A stretch of 31,660 bases of DNA from Plakobranchus ocellatus (lineage: Eukaryota; Mollusca; Gastropoda; Plakobranchidae): positions 3,669,288 through 3,700,947 of the forward strand of contig BLXT01000588.1 of NCBI GenBank assembly GCA_019648995.1, read 5' to 3'. The notes below the pieces were generated by a model, which had not been told where the DNA came from, made no database searches, and saw only the letters and a list, made by a program, of their open reading frames with translations. A program made the translations under genes and the position numbers. Below are positions 21,201 through 30,543 of the stretch, piece by piece (position 1 is the first letter of the stretch; each line of letters begins with the position of its first letter).

Positions 21201-24200
21201 CTTTTTTGCATTCTAGTAAAATCAAAATAAGGGAAAAACTTTTACCCTAGAGGCTTTCCTGCAATAGCACTTTTTGATTTGGAAATGAAATGGCTCATTA
21301 AAGCAAAATATATAAATACATTTAAATGCAAGATAAAAAATTGAGGATCAATAATTTCCCCATGTGAAATACAACTGCTTTGCTGAAACTGATAAATTGG
21401 TGTTGACTTGAATATTGTATCGAAAAGAAGATACTCTCTCTGCAATATGGATCGTATTGATTCATGAAAATCTCTACACAATTTAAATACAAGATAGAAA
21501 ATTCAAAATCAATAATTTCCCCAAGCAAAATATAACTGCTTTGTTGCATTTTGGAAGAAATGAAATGGCTCATTAAAGCAAAATGTATATACCTTTAAAT
21601 ACAAGATAGAAAATTCAAGATCAATAATTTCCCCAAGCAAAACAAAACTGCTTTGTTGCATTTTGGAAGAAACTGATAAATTGGTGTTGATTTGAATATT
21701 GTATCAAAAAGGAGATACTCTCTCTGCAATAGGAATCACGTTGATAGCAGATTTATGAAAATCTCTACACAATCACCAAGTTCTGCATAAATTCATTGTC
21801 GAGCAAGTAATGTTTGCACATGATCATTCAGGAAAGTATTTCAGGTTTAAAAAAAAAATGATGTCATAATTTCTCCATAATATGCTGACATTTTGCCAAG
21901 GTTCTAATACATACTATAGTTATATTCATAATAAACACATATTCCAAATTTCATTCAATTTAGATGAAAAATAAGAAAAAAATGACCAAAACAGTGAAAA
22001 AAAGGTAGAAATTTGAGGAACTTTTCCAACATCAATTGGAAAACAAAAATTTCTTCTTACCTCTTATTGTGCCTGGATGCAATAGGGGTTGTGTTAGGGC
22101 ATAATGAGTTTGTTCATGTGAGTTTGTGTAAATATAGTTGCTTAGTGTTTTTATCCAGTTTAACTTGTTTGTGATTGCATTGTGAGAAGCCAATGCTGTG
22201 TTGTGTTGAGTTGTCCTTCTTGTGTAATGAGAGTGAATAGTGTTGTTGTTAACGTTGAATGTTAATGTTCCTGAGTTTAGTCAGTTGTATTTTTGCTGTG
22301 TTATTGAGCGGAGGGTTGCATCAATTTTTATCCTTGTGAAGTAAGAAACATAGCTTTTCTATTTTTGCTCAATTTTAAGGAGTTCGATTTCAAGAGCTCA
22401 GAAGGTTGTAGCTTGGATCTTATTATTGAAGTTTAAGTTGTATAAGTTGTAAAACATAAGCAGATTTTTCTGATTTTTGAAGTAGAAATCTCTGAGAAAC
22501 GACCTGCATATACAGCGTTTAGAGAGATTGATATTATTGAAGTTATAGTATGAGATGAGCTTTCATGAGATGTTCCAGAGATGGATAAAATTATAAATTG
22601 TATTTTGAGAAGAATTAGTGTCAGATTTTCTTCAAGAAAATCCTAACTTGTTTATGGCACCCTCGCACGTCCTTTAGTTTTTTAATTCTTTATAAGTTTT
22701 ATGAGCGTGATAATAACACAACCCTATTTAGATCTGGAACTATCAGGTGATGATATGAAACAAGTGCTTTTAAAGTATTATCGAACTTTCGAGCAACCCT
22801 CACGCCACTGGTATTGCTTATCGTGATTTTGCTGATACGGATATTGCTGGTCCTGGTGTTGCTGATCCTGGTGCTGCTGAGCCTATTGCTGTTGTCACCG
22901 TTTGTGTGCTGCCGTTCCGGTTCCTGGCGTATCCTGAGCCACTGGTCCTTCCTGGTCAGTGCGTGACCCGTATGCTGTGCTGACATCTCATCCTTATACC
23001 TGTCAGCTTCACATGATTGAATTTTCCACGTATTCTGTCTACGTCACGCCCATCAAATTCACGACTTTGGATATATTCAATTTATCGTCATTGGACTTTA
23101 ACTGAACTGGTTTCCTTTTATTATTATTATTACTCTATTTTGCTGCTTGATATTAGTGAGTTTTGTACATCTATGTTTTGTTGCTGTTTTAGTGTTATCG
23201 TCTGTACATAGTATTGATTAAATGTAGCTTTGTAGCTTCTTTCTTTTCAACCTGGTTTTTTCTATTTTCCTTTTGGTTTGTCGTTCCCCTCGTCAGACGT
23301 TTGCTGTTGATTTGTTTATATCCCTTAGTTGTAGTTTTGGCTCCCAGCGTGACGGTTCTTAGCATTTGTTGGCCGTAACAGGTTGCATCCTTTCTAAATC
23401 TACGTTTAGATCGTCTGATTGATCTTTAGTTTTATTTAGATCTACTTCATCATCATTGTTGAAATATCAGTCATATGCTAGATCCAGAAAACATTTAGCA
23501 AGAATTTTTAGCTACCTGCCCTCTAAAAACATTTTTTTTTTCAGATTTCAAGGCATTTTAACAGGAAAAAAAATATACCAGGTGGTAAAATGATATTCAG
23601 GGAATCTTGCACGCCTGATTTAAACACCAAATTTGCAAATTTTGATTTTTTGACATCTGTGGGTGACTTTACCCCCTTAAAGAGCTTTGGTAGCTTCACA
23701 ACTCAACTAATTTTATCATGCACTTTTTGCCGCTACTACAAAAGTTTTCTATTAACGAAGTGCATAACTAGACTCAGAAATAATGATATGCACCTAGTGG
23801 GCACAGATGATGCTGTGGTTTTTTGGAAATTCCTGAAACTAACATTTTTTTCTTTAAAAAAAAGTGTAAATTTAGCAATAACCAATTAATGGCAAAAACA
23901 ATAGAAAATGATATGAGATTTCCAAGGCTACCTACTTTTGGGCAGAGTCCAAGATTGGCCTATAGGCATGCATCATTTTAAAGAAATAGATTGTAGTATA
24001 TAAATGATCATACGGTTAGAAACAAGGAGTGATGGAAAAGGGTAAAGGCTGAAAGGCTGAAACCAAGAGAAAATAATGCAGATGGATTGGGCAATTGGGT
24101 ACACCCTGAGAAAGCCAGGGACAATTTTAACTTGCCAAGCAAAAGAGGACATGGATAAGGGATTTGGAGATGTCAGAAAGACATGGGATCAAACTGGACA

Positions 24201-25450
24201 AAGGTGACAACACTGGCCCAAAACAGGGTGGGATGGAGAGCATCTGTCAGTGGTATATACTCTGATGTGCACAAGAAAGGCTGATAATGATGATGATAAA
24301 TTTTAATATAATCTCACCTGGGATTTTTTTGCTCATCAAAGCGCCGTCGCTTTCCCTGGGTTTGGAACTTGCTTTGAATGGTGTCTACATGGGATCTTTT
24401 CCTACAAAACAATATGAAAGATAACTTTTTTAAAAATCAATTCAATCCATAAATAAATACAATTTGCTCCCTTTCTGGAAATTTTTTTTACCTTTTACCC
24501 ATAAATTTGCTATGCTCAAAGCTTAAAAAAAAAATTATCAGAAACATATAGATATACAGGTCTGAATTCTTAATTTATCACATCCAAATTCTCTCTAATC
24601 CTATGAGAGACTCTTGCAGTAACTGATGCTGTGCTACTTAGTGTAGGTAACATTTATTTTCCTATGGCCAATTTTTCTGAAAATTATCTGGTTTTCAGTG
24701 TTACTGCATGTTTAGTTTTGATAGTTGGGCGCCATTATTTCTGTAATGCTAACAACATTAACTGACAAAGACAGTACGCTTTCTTCTTTAATAAAGGTCA
24801 GGGTCCCCCACAAAAAAAAATCACAAACATTCTGTTTCTAAATTCAAGACTGGTGAGAACATTGTATAATAGACCTCAAAAGTTCACATTTGGACAACAT
24901 ACACCATAATTCAAAAAGCAATGGCATGGTTATTTTTTGATACAGGCACAGGCCAAATATATTGATTTCTTTTTTTTTTTTAAAGAAAAATTTCAGTATT
25001 CTCCATGACATTATTTCAGTAAAAAAAAAAATTCACTGCAATCAGAAGTGCCTGACAGATCTATCTAAAACTATCCAATTTGCCAATACCAATCATGCTT
25101 TAATACTGTGAGTACATTGCCTGAAAGCAAATAAAGATGAGGATTTGTTCTCAGAGATGCAATAATTGTTTTTTTATTTTCAAGCAGTAGCAAAGAAAAA
25201 TCTGTTTTAAACAGTCATATAACTTTGGATTTACCAACCTAACAATACTGAAGAGCAATTCAGATCCAGGCGAAATGATTATTTTCACATTCAAGATTAT
25301 TTGTGCGAGATGGCTAAAATAAAAGTATTTAGTCAAAGAAAAATAAATTAATCTTTCAGAACTGAGTCTACTCAATAATTTGCCCCTAGCTCTGTGTATT
25401 TACCGAATAAGTAGTTGTCCATGTGGCCAAATGCTATATATATCTATCTA

Positions 25451-25500
<50 letters not shown>

Positions 25501-28500
25501 TATAGAGGACACTAAAAGTAATTAAATGATGAATCACTCAAAATAAAACCTGTACATTTACGCCACCCAATGCATAGGCCAACTAAGCCATTTGTGGAGA
25601 TTCATTCCAAATTTTAGTGCAAGCGGATCAAAACTGTTAAAGTTATAGCTTGTCAAGCCCTAAAAAATGAGTGAGAAGAGTAAACATGATGGCTAAAAAA
25701 TCAATGGAACACACCTTTTGGACATTTTAGTAGCAGACCAACAAGTGGCCTGAAATGACCCACAGACCTTGATCTGGATCTAGAGCTTAATCAAACTTAT
25801 CCTCTGCTTTCAAAACTGACACTCAGTCTCTAGATCTAAAGCTTTGTCTAAACAACAAATTACCAATTCCAAGGTAAAAGAATTCCAAAAAAGGGCCAAC
25901 GTAAGCCTGAATTTGAAGTTAGGGTAAAGTCCCATGTTAGTCAGTTATCAACTTTATTAAATTTTTCATTTTAACCTACACTGACAATTAAAAAAAAAAT
26001 TTTTTTTTTTTTTAGATTTTAAAATAAACATGCATTATGTTAACCATGTACAAATCCATATGTTAATCTGGTGTATTGAAAAAATTGTGCTGATAGGATA
26101 GCTTTCTGTTGGGAAGTTTTTGAATAAAGCTTAAAAATGCCAAGGTAGCAATGATTGTTGCTCCAAAATAACACAGGCAAAAAGTGAGTTAAGATCTGCA
26201 GATGTGATTTAGAATAACAAAGATCTAGAGATAAAATTGAACTTGAGAAATGAGCATTTGAAAAAAAAGTATTCAATCCCCCAACTTTTGTTAGATCTTT
26301 TAGAATCTGGCAAAGGCTTCATCACAATGCAGTACGCCTAAAAAGACTTACTGTTGATTATCCTATAGTATGCCTTGATCTCAACAAGCTAAAAAATGAG
26401 TAAGGCTTGTATGTTACAAACTCTTCACATATTTTACTTTTTTTATTTTTATTTTTTTAAAAGTAAACATCTAAAATAACTCACCTGTCTGGCTTAATTT
26501 GCATTTGCTCAGACATTTTGCCTTGTTTGATAGCATCATGTTTTTCCATTGATGTTCTTCTTCCTCCACCCACAGGAGCTTTATTTCTATTTTTAACTCT
26601 GTTGTCTTTATAAACTTGGTCAGCATGAATGCTTGTTGGACTTAGTCGAGCTGAAGACCTACCTGCATTTGAATTTTTAAGATGTAATAATCAGAGAGGA
26701 ATGTTGCTCTAAGGAGGGTTAGACCAATACTTTAATGAATACCAAAGACATATGCACCATAGAAAGAGTTGCAGTAAAGTGAAATTGTATAAACTGAACA
26801 AAAAAAAGAGCCACTTTCCCCCTTTGATCATTATTTTTGTCAAGTGTTGTCATTAAATTACAAACTATTGCTAGAGAAAAAAATATCTAATGTTTAATCA
26901 AATTAGGAACTTGCAGGAAAACTTTTACAACACAACAAAATGTGAAATCTAAATAAAGATTAAGCCTATGAAACACTATGTTCAGTTGCAAAATCCAACT
27001 TACCAATAGGAATTTTAGGTCGTGCATAATTTTTTACAAACAAACGAAAAGTTCCAATCTCTACATCAGATGAATTGGACATGTTAACTGCCTGCTCACG
27101 TGCACAATCTAATACAGCTTCCATCCACTCTTGGCTTTCAAAATTTACGTGGATTGGCCTATATAAGGAAATAAATGAAAATTTTAACGATCTGCAGTTG
27201 AAGTGATTTATAAGAAAACTTTGGATAACTCACAAAAAAAATTTCCAAAAATGTCATTTTTATTGCAAAGGTGAATCTTGCCATTCAGAGAAAAACAGCA
27301 GGTTCATTGCAGATTTTCTTCCTTAAAGCTAATTAAGCTCATCCATGAACAAGAAATGAACTGGCACCACAAAGAAAGTAATGTACATGTGTGTAAAATA
27401 AATCCGACTTTTTTTTTTACTTACCTTTAAAGTGATACAATTATACTGTCTTAAATGTCATGGTGCACTTATTGCAGCCCAGCTGATACTTGCTTTTTCA
27501 TTAATTTTGTAAATTGTTCAAGTTAAGAATGTTGATGGATGCGCCTCATCTTTAGTTTAACAAAAACAACAAAAAAAAAAGTGAAATGCAAACCATGTGA
27601 TTCCATACTAATCCCAGTATCCCCATCTCAATTTCAATTGGATTTGAGAGAGATTTTAAGAACATCAAAAACGTATGAACATTATTGATTCAAGTGGATA
27701 CAGCAAATTCAATAAAATACAACAGCAAGCACATCATTGATTTAGCCTATTGTCTGAAGGCTGGTTTGTAATTATGACGTTTGATTAGTCTGCCAAAATA
27801 TTGACTTATTAATGGTAATGTGTGCATTTTCTTATTTTATTTCTGTAAATGGGGTTATTTCGCCAATATGCAAAAAATAAAATAATGCAAACTTTCAAGA
27901 GCATTTTTACTCACTGGACATTTCATCTTTAAAATTAGGCTAAAAATTTTGATTACTTGTTTTTGCTTGGCACAGAGTATTCTCTACAATTCATTTACAG
28001 ATACAGAGATGTTTCCACCTCAAACTGGGATCCAAGCTACTATTTTGATTTACATGTTCGAACTTTTTGTAAACAAAAATTTGACCCCACTGAACCTGTC
28101 CAGATTGAGTCAAAAGACCCAGAGAATACTTGTTTTGAAATCCCTTTTACCATTTTCAAATTTATGATTATTAAAACTAATTTTGAATGATCTTTTGGGA
28201 AAGTGGACTTTAAAGTTATAGAGTGTGAGTCATAGACTAATGAAAAAGGACAATGTTCTTCAATGCACATTGCTTTAAAAAAAAAAGCATTTCATATATA
28301 TAAATTTATGTGTGTCTCTCTTTCTATAAATAAATATTATGCTTCCATTTTTCAGAAACAGATGTGTGTGTGTGTGCATTTTAAATTTTAAATAATGGCA
28401 ATGGTTGAGAAGTTGAATGTTTAGAAATAAAAAAAACCCCTGTAAATAGTAAATACAAAAACAGAGTTTTACAGGGAAGAGTATTCCTAAAAAGGTTCAG

Positions 28501-29899
28501 TGTTTGATCTAATTTATCCAAAAATAGATTTATATATTTTAAGATAGATACGATATCGACATTTCTATTTTTGCAGCATGCTCAAATGTTTTGAATGCAA
28601 GAAGATCATCTTGAATGCATACAAAGACCAGAGCTGAAGAAGAGGATAAAAGGATATTTTGAGTGATTCTTTGCAAAATAAGTTATGGGCCATTCTCAGA
28701 GATGCAAGAGCCCTAGCCCACAACTATTGTTTAAATCTGTGGCACAACATAGCCCATTGTTTTCAAGTGCAATTATTATAGATTTGTTCTTGTGAAATTA
28801 TGTTGGAGTACCTACTCTTTTTACATCTTTCAAATCTCTAGAATGTGCTTATGGCCAGGAAGAGGGCATCTCACTTCACAAAGAAGAAATCATTAGAAGA
28901 AAAGCAGGCAGGAACAAAATTTGGGTAAAGATATATCAACATTGACAATGGACATGCCAACATTGACAGTGCACTGTTATGCAAGTAAAAAAAAAATGTT
29001 TACAAGAAGTTTACACTAGCTGAGAAAGTTTTGTGCCCCCTCTACGACGATTGATGTCGACTAGGCAACAACAACAGAACTGATACTTCCACTTTTCAAT
29101 GAGAGTAAATTTGTTTTAACTCAATAACTCCAAGCGGCCGCTCCCAGCGGCCGACAGAACGATACGGATGACCGAGCGGCCGCTAACTATATGAAAGAAA
29201 GAGGGCAGAGGGAGAAAACTCCGTCCAGATGTGGAAAAAAATCTGGACACAAAGAGTTAACAAGCTCTTTGGCACTGTGGTGGACTTGCAGAGGAGACAT
29301 TTGAAGGGGCTGTGGGAGTATCAATATAGAGGAAAAAGATGACAGTAAATATAAGATAAAAAGATAAATATTGAGAAAAATTCACCTCACAGAAAAAAAA
29401 GGATATATTCAACAAAAAAGTAAGGTTATTTCTAAATGCAAGGTTTTTGTTGACGAAAGTGTGACTAATTGATGCACCTGGGAATGTAATGTAATGCAAT
29501 GGGCTCTCCGACAATGCAGATTTCTCCAGGAATAAACTAATGCTAGAGCAAATTTCAGAGGACCAAAAGCTGCCTTCTTTAATATCGTGACGCAAAAGAC
29601 CAGCTGGCACAGAAAAGAAATCCTGCAATGCTGTATTAACAACTTCTGGTCTCATGAATGTCACATAGTACTGCAGCTAAGTACAGCTGCAACCCCCTGA
29701 AGTCAATAGTCAAAAAAATGTAAGTGCGAATAGCTAGACTATTGACAAACTCTTGAAGATTGAGAGGATTCAGCAGTGAAATCCATTCAGCCATAGCAAA
29801 AAAAAATGGAAAGTTGAAAGAGGCAGTAAACTAAGCAAAGGAGAGTCTGTGAGATAATGAAAGAAATACTCACTCGGACTGGATGGAAAGGACTGGCAT
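12912..29899 (-). CDS. RG-rich, coiled-coil putative nuclear RNA-binding protein (seven exons)
   Basis: Spliced model, minus strand: 29899-29874, 27158-27004, 26662-26485, 24401-24318, 21212-21068, 18065-17486, 15256-12912. All junctions are GT-AG and the frame stays open for 1170 codons to the stop at 12912. Residues 1-60 look globular (MPVLSIQSEPIHVNF, then WMEAVLDCAREQA). A basic KRRR patch is at 137-140. Residues 149-220 look ordered. Residues 230-389 are Arg/Asp/Ser-rich with SRRDRSRSGG. A highly charged coiled coil covers about 474-536. NIWDEHD occurs twice (644, 707), and RG/RGRG clusters fill the last ~250 residues. This make-up is typical of nuclear mRNA-processing proteins, which is an inference from composition. 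I know of no named family that fits. The ATG at 29899 could instead be an internal Met if more coding exons lie upstream. Confidence 0.85.
15406..15580. mobile_element. pogo-like MITE in intron 6 (175 bp)
   Basis: The ends are CAGTGAAGTCTGG and, inverted, CAGTGGAGCCTG, with TA directly outside both (15404-15405, 15581-15582). Inner repeats (GTTGATTTATCC/GTTGACTTTA-type words) make it fold on itself. CAGTG ends and a TA target duplication are diagnostic of the Tc1-mariner superfamily, pogo/Tigger-like branch; it has no coding capacity. Confidence 0.8.
15850..15916. repeat. (AT)n/(GATA)n microsatellite in intron 6
   Basis: Mixed TATA, ATAG and GATA steps; imperfect. Confidence 0.92.
16509..17369. 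mobile_element. pogo-like non-autonomous element in intron 6 (861 bp)
   Basis: The left end is CAGTGGAACACGTTTAAACC and the right end, inverted, is CAGTGGACCACACCTAAACC. TA flanks both (16507-16508, 17370-17371). Subterminal copies of CGGTTT(A) repeat near the right end. The interior is GC-richer than the intron and contains a ~50-bp tandem duplication (TCATCATCGCCTAAG at about 16794 and again near 16846). No transposase frame remains. It shares end type but not interior with the 175-bp element. Confidence 0.82.
17486..18065 (-). CDS. Coding exon 6 (Arg/Asp/Ser-rich)
   Basis: The acceptor is ATTTTTTAG directly before ATGTCCTCACAG, and the donor AACA before GTGAGTG. The 580 nt encode residues 197-389: a short helix (SSQLQALQMVMQH), then a long low-complexity stretch rich in Arg, Asp, Ser, Gln and His, with SRRDRSRSGG and HSPHWSGHSSPSS. 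The open frame runs on past the donor, so intron retention would add a short unrelated tail. Confidence 0.92.
18066..19257. other. Intron 5, 3'-side part: no element recognised
   Basis: AT-rich intronic sequence between exon 6 and a degenerate repeat array. I see only homopolymer runs. Confidence 0.6.
19258..19830 (+). repeat. Degenerate tandem repeat array in intron 5
   Basis: A unit resembling AAATCATGATCACTAACAGT, then a purine-rich stretch, then TATGATGATAATGAATTCC and GAGATCT, recurs at about 19261, 19411, 19534, 19640, 19704 and 19757 with strong divergence and variable length (roughly 80-150 bp). It looks like an old minisatellite or a decayed series of insertions. Confidence 0.6.
19880..19910. 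repeat. (GT)n with short CA partner
   Basis: About ten GT steps are followed by GTGCGCACACG, which could form a small hairpin. Confidence 0.9.
21068..21212 (-). CDS. Coding exon 5
   Basis: The acceptor is TTTACTAG and the donor GAG before GTAACG, the weakest donor of the set. The 145 nt encode MQKRTNLQRGDMYLQDQPGW and then RDTVRQAAIAKGLNPDNPDV, ending KILE. The LNPDNPDVIKILE-MSSQLQALQ junction with exon 6 looks like a continuous helix-forming segment. Confidence 0.88.
21283..21772 (+). repeat. Nested tandem duplication in intron 4
   Basis: Three blocks recur. GAAATGAAATGGCTCATTAA is at 21283 and about 21557. The ACAAGATAGAAAATTCA...AATAATTTCCCCAAGC block is at about 21320, 21485 and 21600. 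ACTGATAAATTGGTGTTGA...ATACTCTCTCTGCAATA is at about 21386 and 21670. The outer spacing is about 275-285 bp, with an extra inner copy of the middle block, so at least two duplication steps occurred. Copies are still very similar. Minus-strand frames across it are chance. Confidence 0.9.
22810..22899 (+). repeat. 15-bp minisatellite (six units)
   Basis: Units such as GGTGTTGCTGATCCT and GATATTGCTGGTCCT repeat with period 15 in a GC-richer island. One plus frame reads as pentapeptides of the GVADP type, another as a run of Leu/Val/Ile, but none has a supported gene around it. Being a multiple of three explains why frames stay open on both strands. Confidence 0.85.
24030..24299 (+). mobile_element. 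LINE 3' terminal fragment in intron 4
   Basis: One plus frame (24093-24284) reads NWVHPEKARDNF, KRGHG-stop-GIW, then DMGSNWTKVTTLAQNRVGWR and ASVSGIYSDVHKKG to a double stop, followed by a GAT-repeat tail. The W...TLAQNRxxWRxxV pattern is the usual C-terminal end of RTE-type and related LINE proteins. The copy is strongly 5'-truncated, lies antisense to the host gene, and is a different subfamily from copies A and B. Confidence 0.8.
24318..24401 (-). CDS. Coding exon 4
   Basis: The acceptor is GTTTTGTAG and the donor CAG before GTGAGATT. The 84 nt encode KRSHVDTIQSKFQTQGKRRR followed by FDEQKNP; the KRRR cluster could serve as a nuclear localisation signal. A LINE tail ends 18 bp beyond its donor side. 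Confidence 0.9.
25435..25505. repeat. (AT)n/(CTAT)n microsatellite in intron 3
   Basis: TATC steps pass into about 45 bp of AT and then ACATATATATAG. Confidence 0.93.
26485..26662 (-). CDS. Coding exon 3
   Basis: The acceptor is TCAAATGCAG and the donor CAG before GTGAGT, close to consensus. The 178 nt encode a polar, basic linker (RSSARLSPTSIHADQVYKDN, then GGGRRTSMEKHDAIKQGKM). Phase matches both neighbours. Confidence 0.9.
27004..27158 (-). CDS. Coding exon 2
   Basis: The acceptor is CTTATATAG and the donor ATTG before GTAAGTTG. The 155 nt read PIHVNFESQEWMEAVLDCAR and on to FRLFVKNYARPKIPI without a stop. The mix of aromatic and aliphatic residues suggests a small folded domain, the most protein-like part outside the charged regions. 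Confidence 0.88.
27159..29130. other. Intron 1, AT-rich part: no element recognised
   Basis: It holds a short TG run at 28363-28376 and homopolymers only. Small frames at 27949-28270 on both strands look accidental. Confidence 0.55.
29133..29184. repeat. Cluster of three AGCGGCCG motifs
   Basis: The palindrome AGCGGCCGCT occurs at 29133-29142 and 29175-29184, with AGCGGCCG at 29146-29153, in a setting that is otherwise AT-rich. The function is unknown. Confidence 0.85.
29874..29899 (-). CDS. Coding exon 1 (26 nt), with start codon
   Basis: ATG is preceded by a T-run and TTTGTCAG, a strong acceptor, so a non-coding 5' exon probably lies upstream. The exon ends CCGA before GTGAGTATTT. Its two leftover bases (GA) join G of the next exon to give GAG, keeping the frame. 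It encodes MPVLSIQS and part of Glu9. It is too short to show as an open frame. Confidence 0.72.
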
Positions 29900-30179
29900 C
29901 TGACAAAAAAAAAAAAAAAAGACTACAGAACACTTCAGTTCCTGCAAAGTTGGTCTAAGTCTAGGCAAATTCACATGGAGAAACAACTGTGTAACAAGAA
30001 CTAGTTACAATATATGTCAAGTAAAAGGTCTGCCTATCCAACCAAAGACATGGGTATTAATATTCACATCACAAGGTAGAACCAAAGTCTTGTAGAGAGC
30101 TGCTGAATGAGTACCCAAAGGAAGAGCACATGGGTGTTATAACTGGGAATTTTCAGCCAATCTCTTTCAATAGAATAAC

Positions 30180-30543
30180 TACCGTAAAGTTATCCAAGAC
30201 CCAAGAATGAGGCCCGAGATGGTATTCCATTCAATTTCACAAATCAGCATAGTCAAACACACAGTACCATGCATGTGTAGAATGGAGGCAAATATATAAA
30301 AGAAAGGAAAACACAGAGACTTCAACTAGGAGCTAGAAAAAGTAAATACAAGTCCCAGGTATTGCCTATCGAGATTGGCATGCAGGGGTTTGTTGGGACA
30401 TCAACCTACAACCTTCTGAGCAAACTCTTCATCAATGACCAGAGAAGAAACAAAGCTCATAAAGCACTGGCTGACACTGCCAAAAAAATGGCTCTACAGG
30501 AATTTGATATTGGAGGAATGAGTGGTTACTTCATTAAGTAAAA
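30180..30543 (+). pseudogene. Retroelement-derived C-terminal fragment, PD-(D/E)XK-nuclease-like
   Basis: One frame reads YRKVIQDPRMRPEMVFHS, then VKHTVPC, KKGKHRDFN-stop-ELEKV. After a frameshift near 30340 it continues KYKSQVLPIEIGMQGFVGTS, then TYNLLSKLF, RRNKAHKALADTAKKM, and a stop at 30541. I know this order (RPDxV...ELTVPWE...KxxKY..L...PxEVGxRGFV) from repetitive reverse-transcriptase-associated proteins of marine invertebrates; the RPD...ExT spacing suggests a restriction-like nuclease fold. Two stops and a frameshift show it is dead, and the ELTVPWE acidic residue is changed to Lys-His here. No RT motifs were found upstream. Confidence 0.6.

Noticed and set aside
21283-21772. CRISPR-like array of regularly spaced repeats
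   Set aside because: Repeat lengths and spacings are irregular, the spacers are themselves repeated, and the setting is an animal intron.
22699-22986. 95-codon minus-strand frame with SNTRI-type pentapeptides, and a Leu-rich plus frame
   Set aside because: Both are by-products of the 15-bp minisatellite, whose period is a multiple of three.
27419-27500. Strong-looking minus-strand donor (AAAG before GTAAGT) as a possible extra exon upstream of exon 2
   Set aside because: In the phase exon 2 requires, a TAA lies immediately before the donor.
27909-27930. Second donor-like site (TCCA before GTGAGT) upstream of exon 2
   Set aside because: The required frame meets TGA three codons before the junction.
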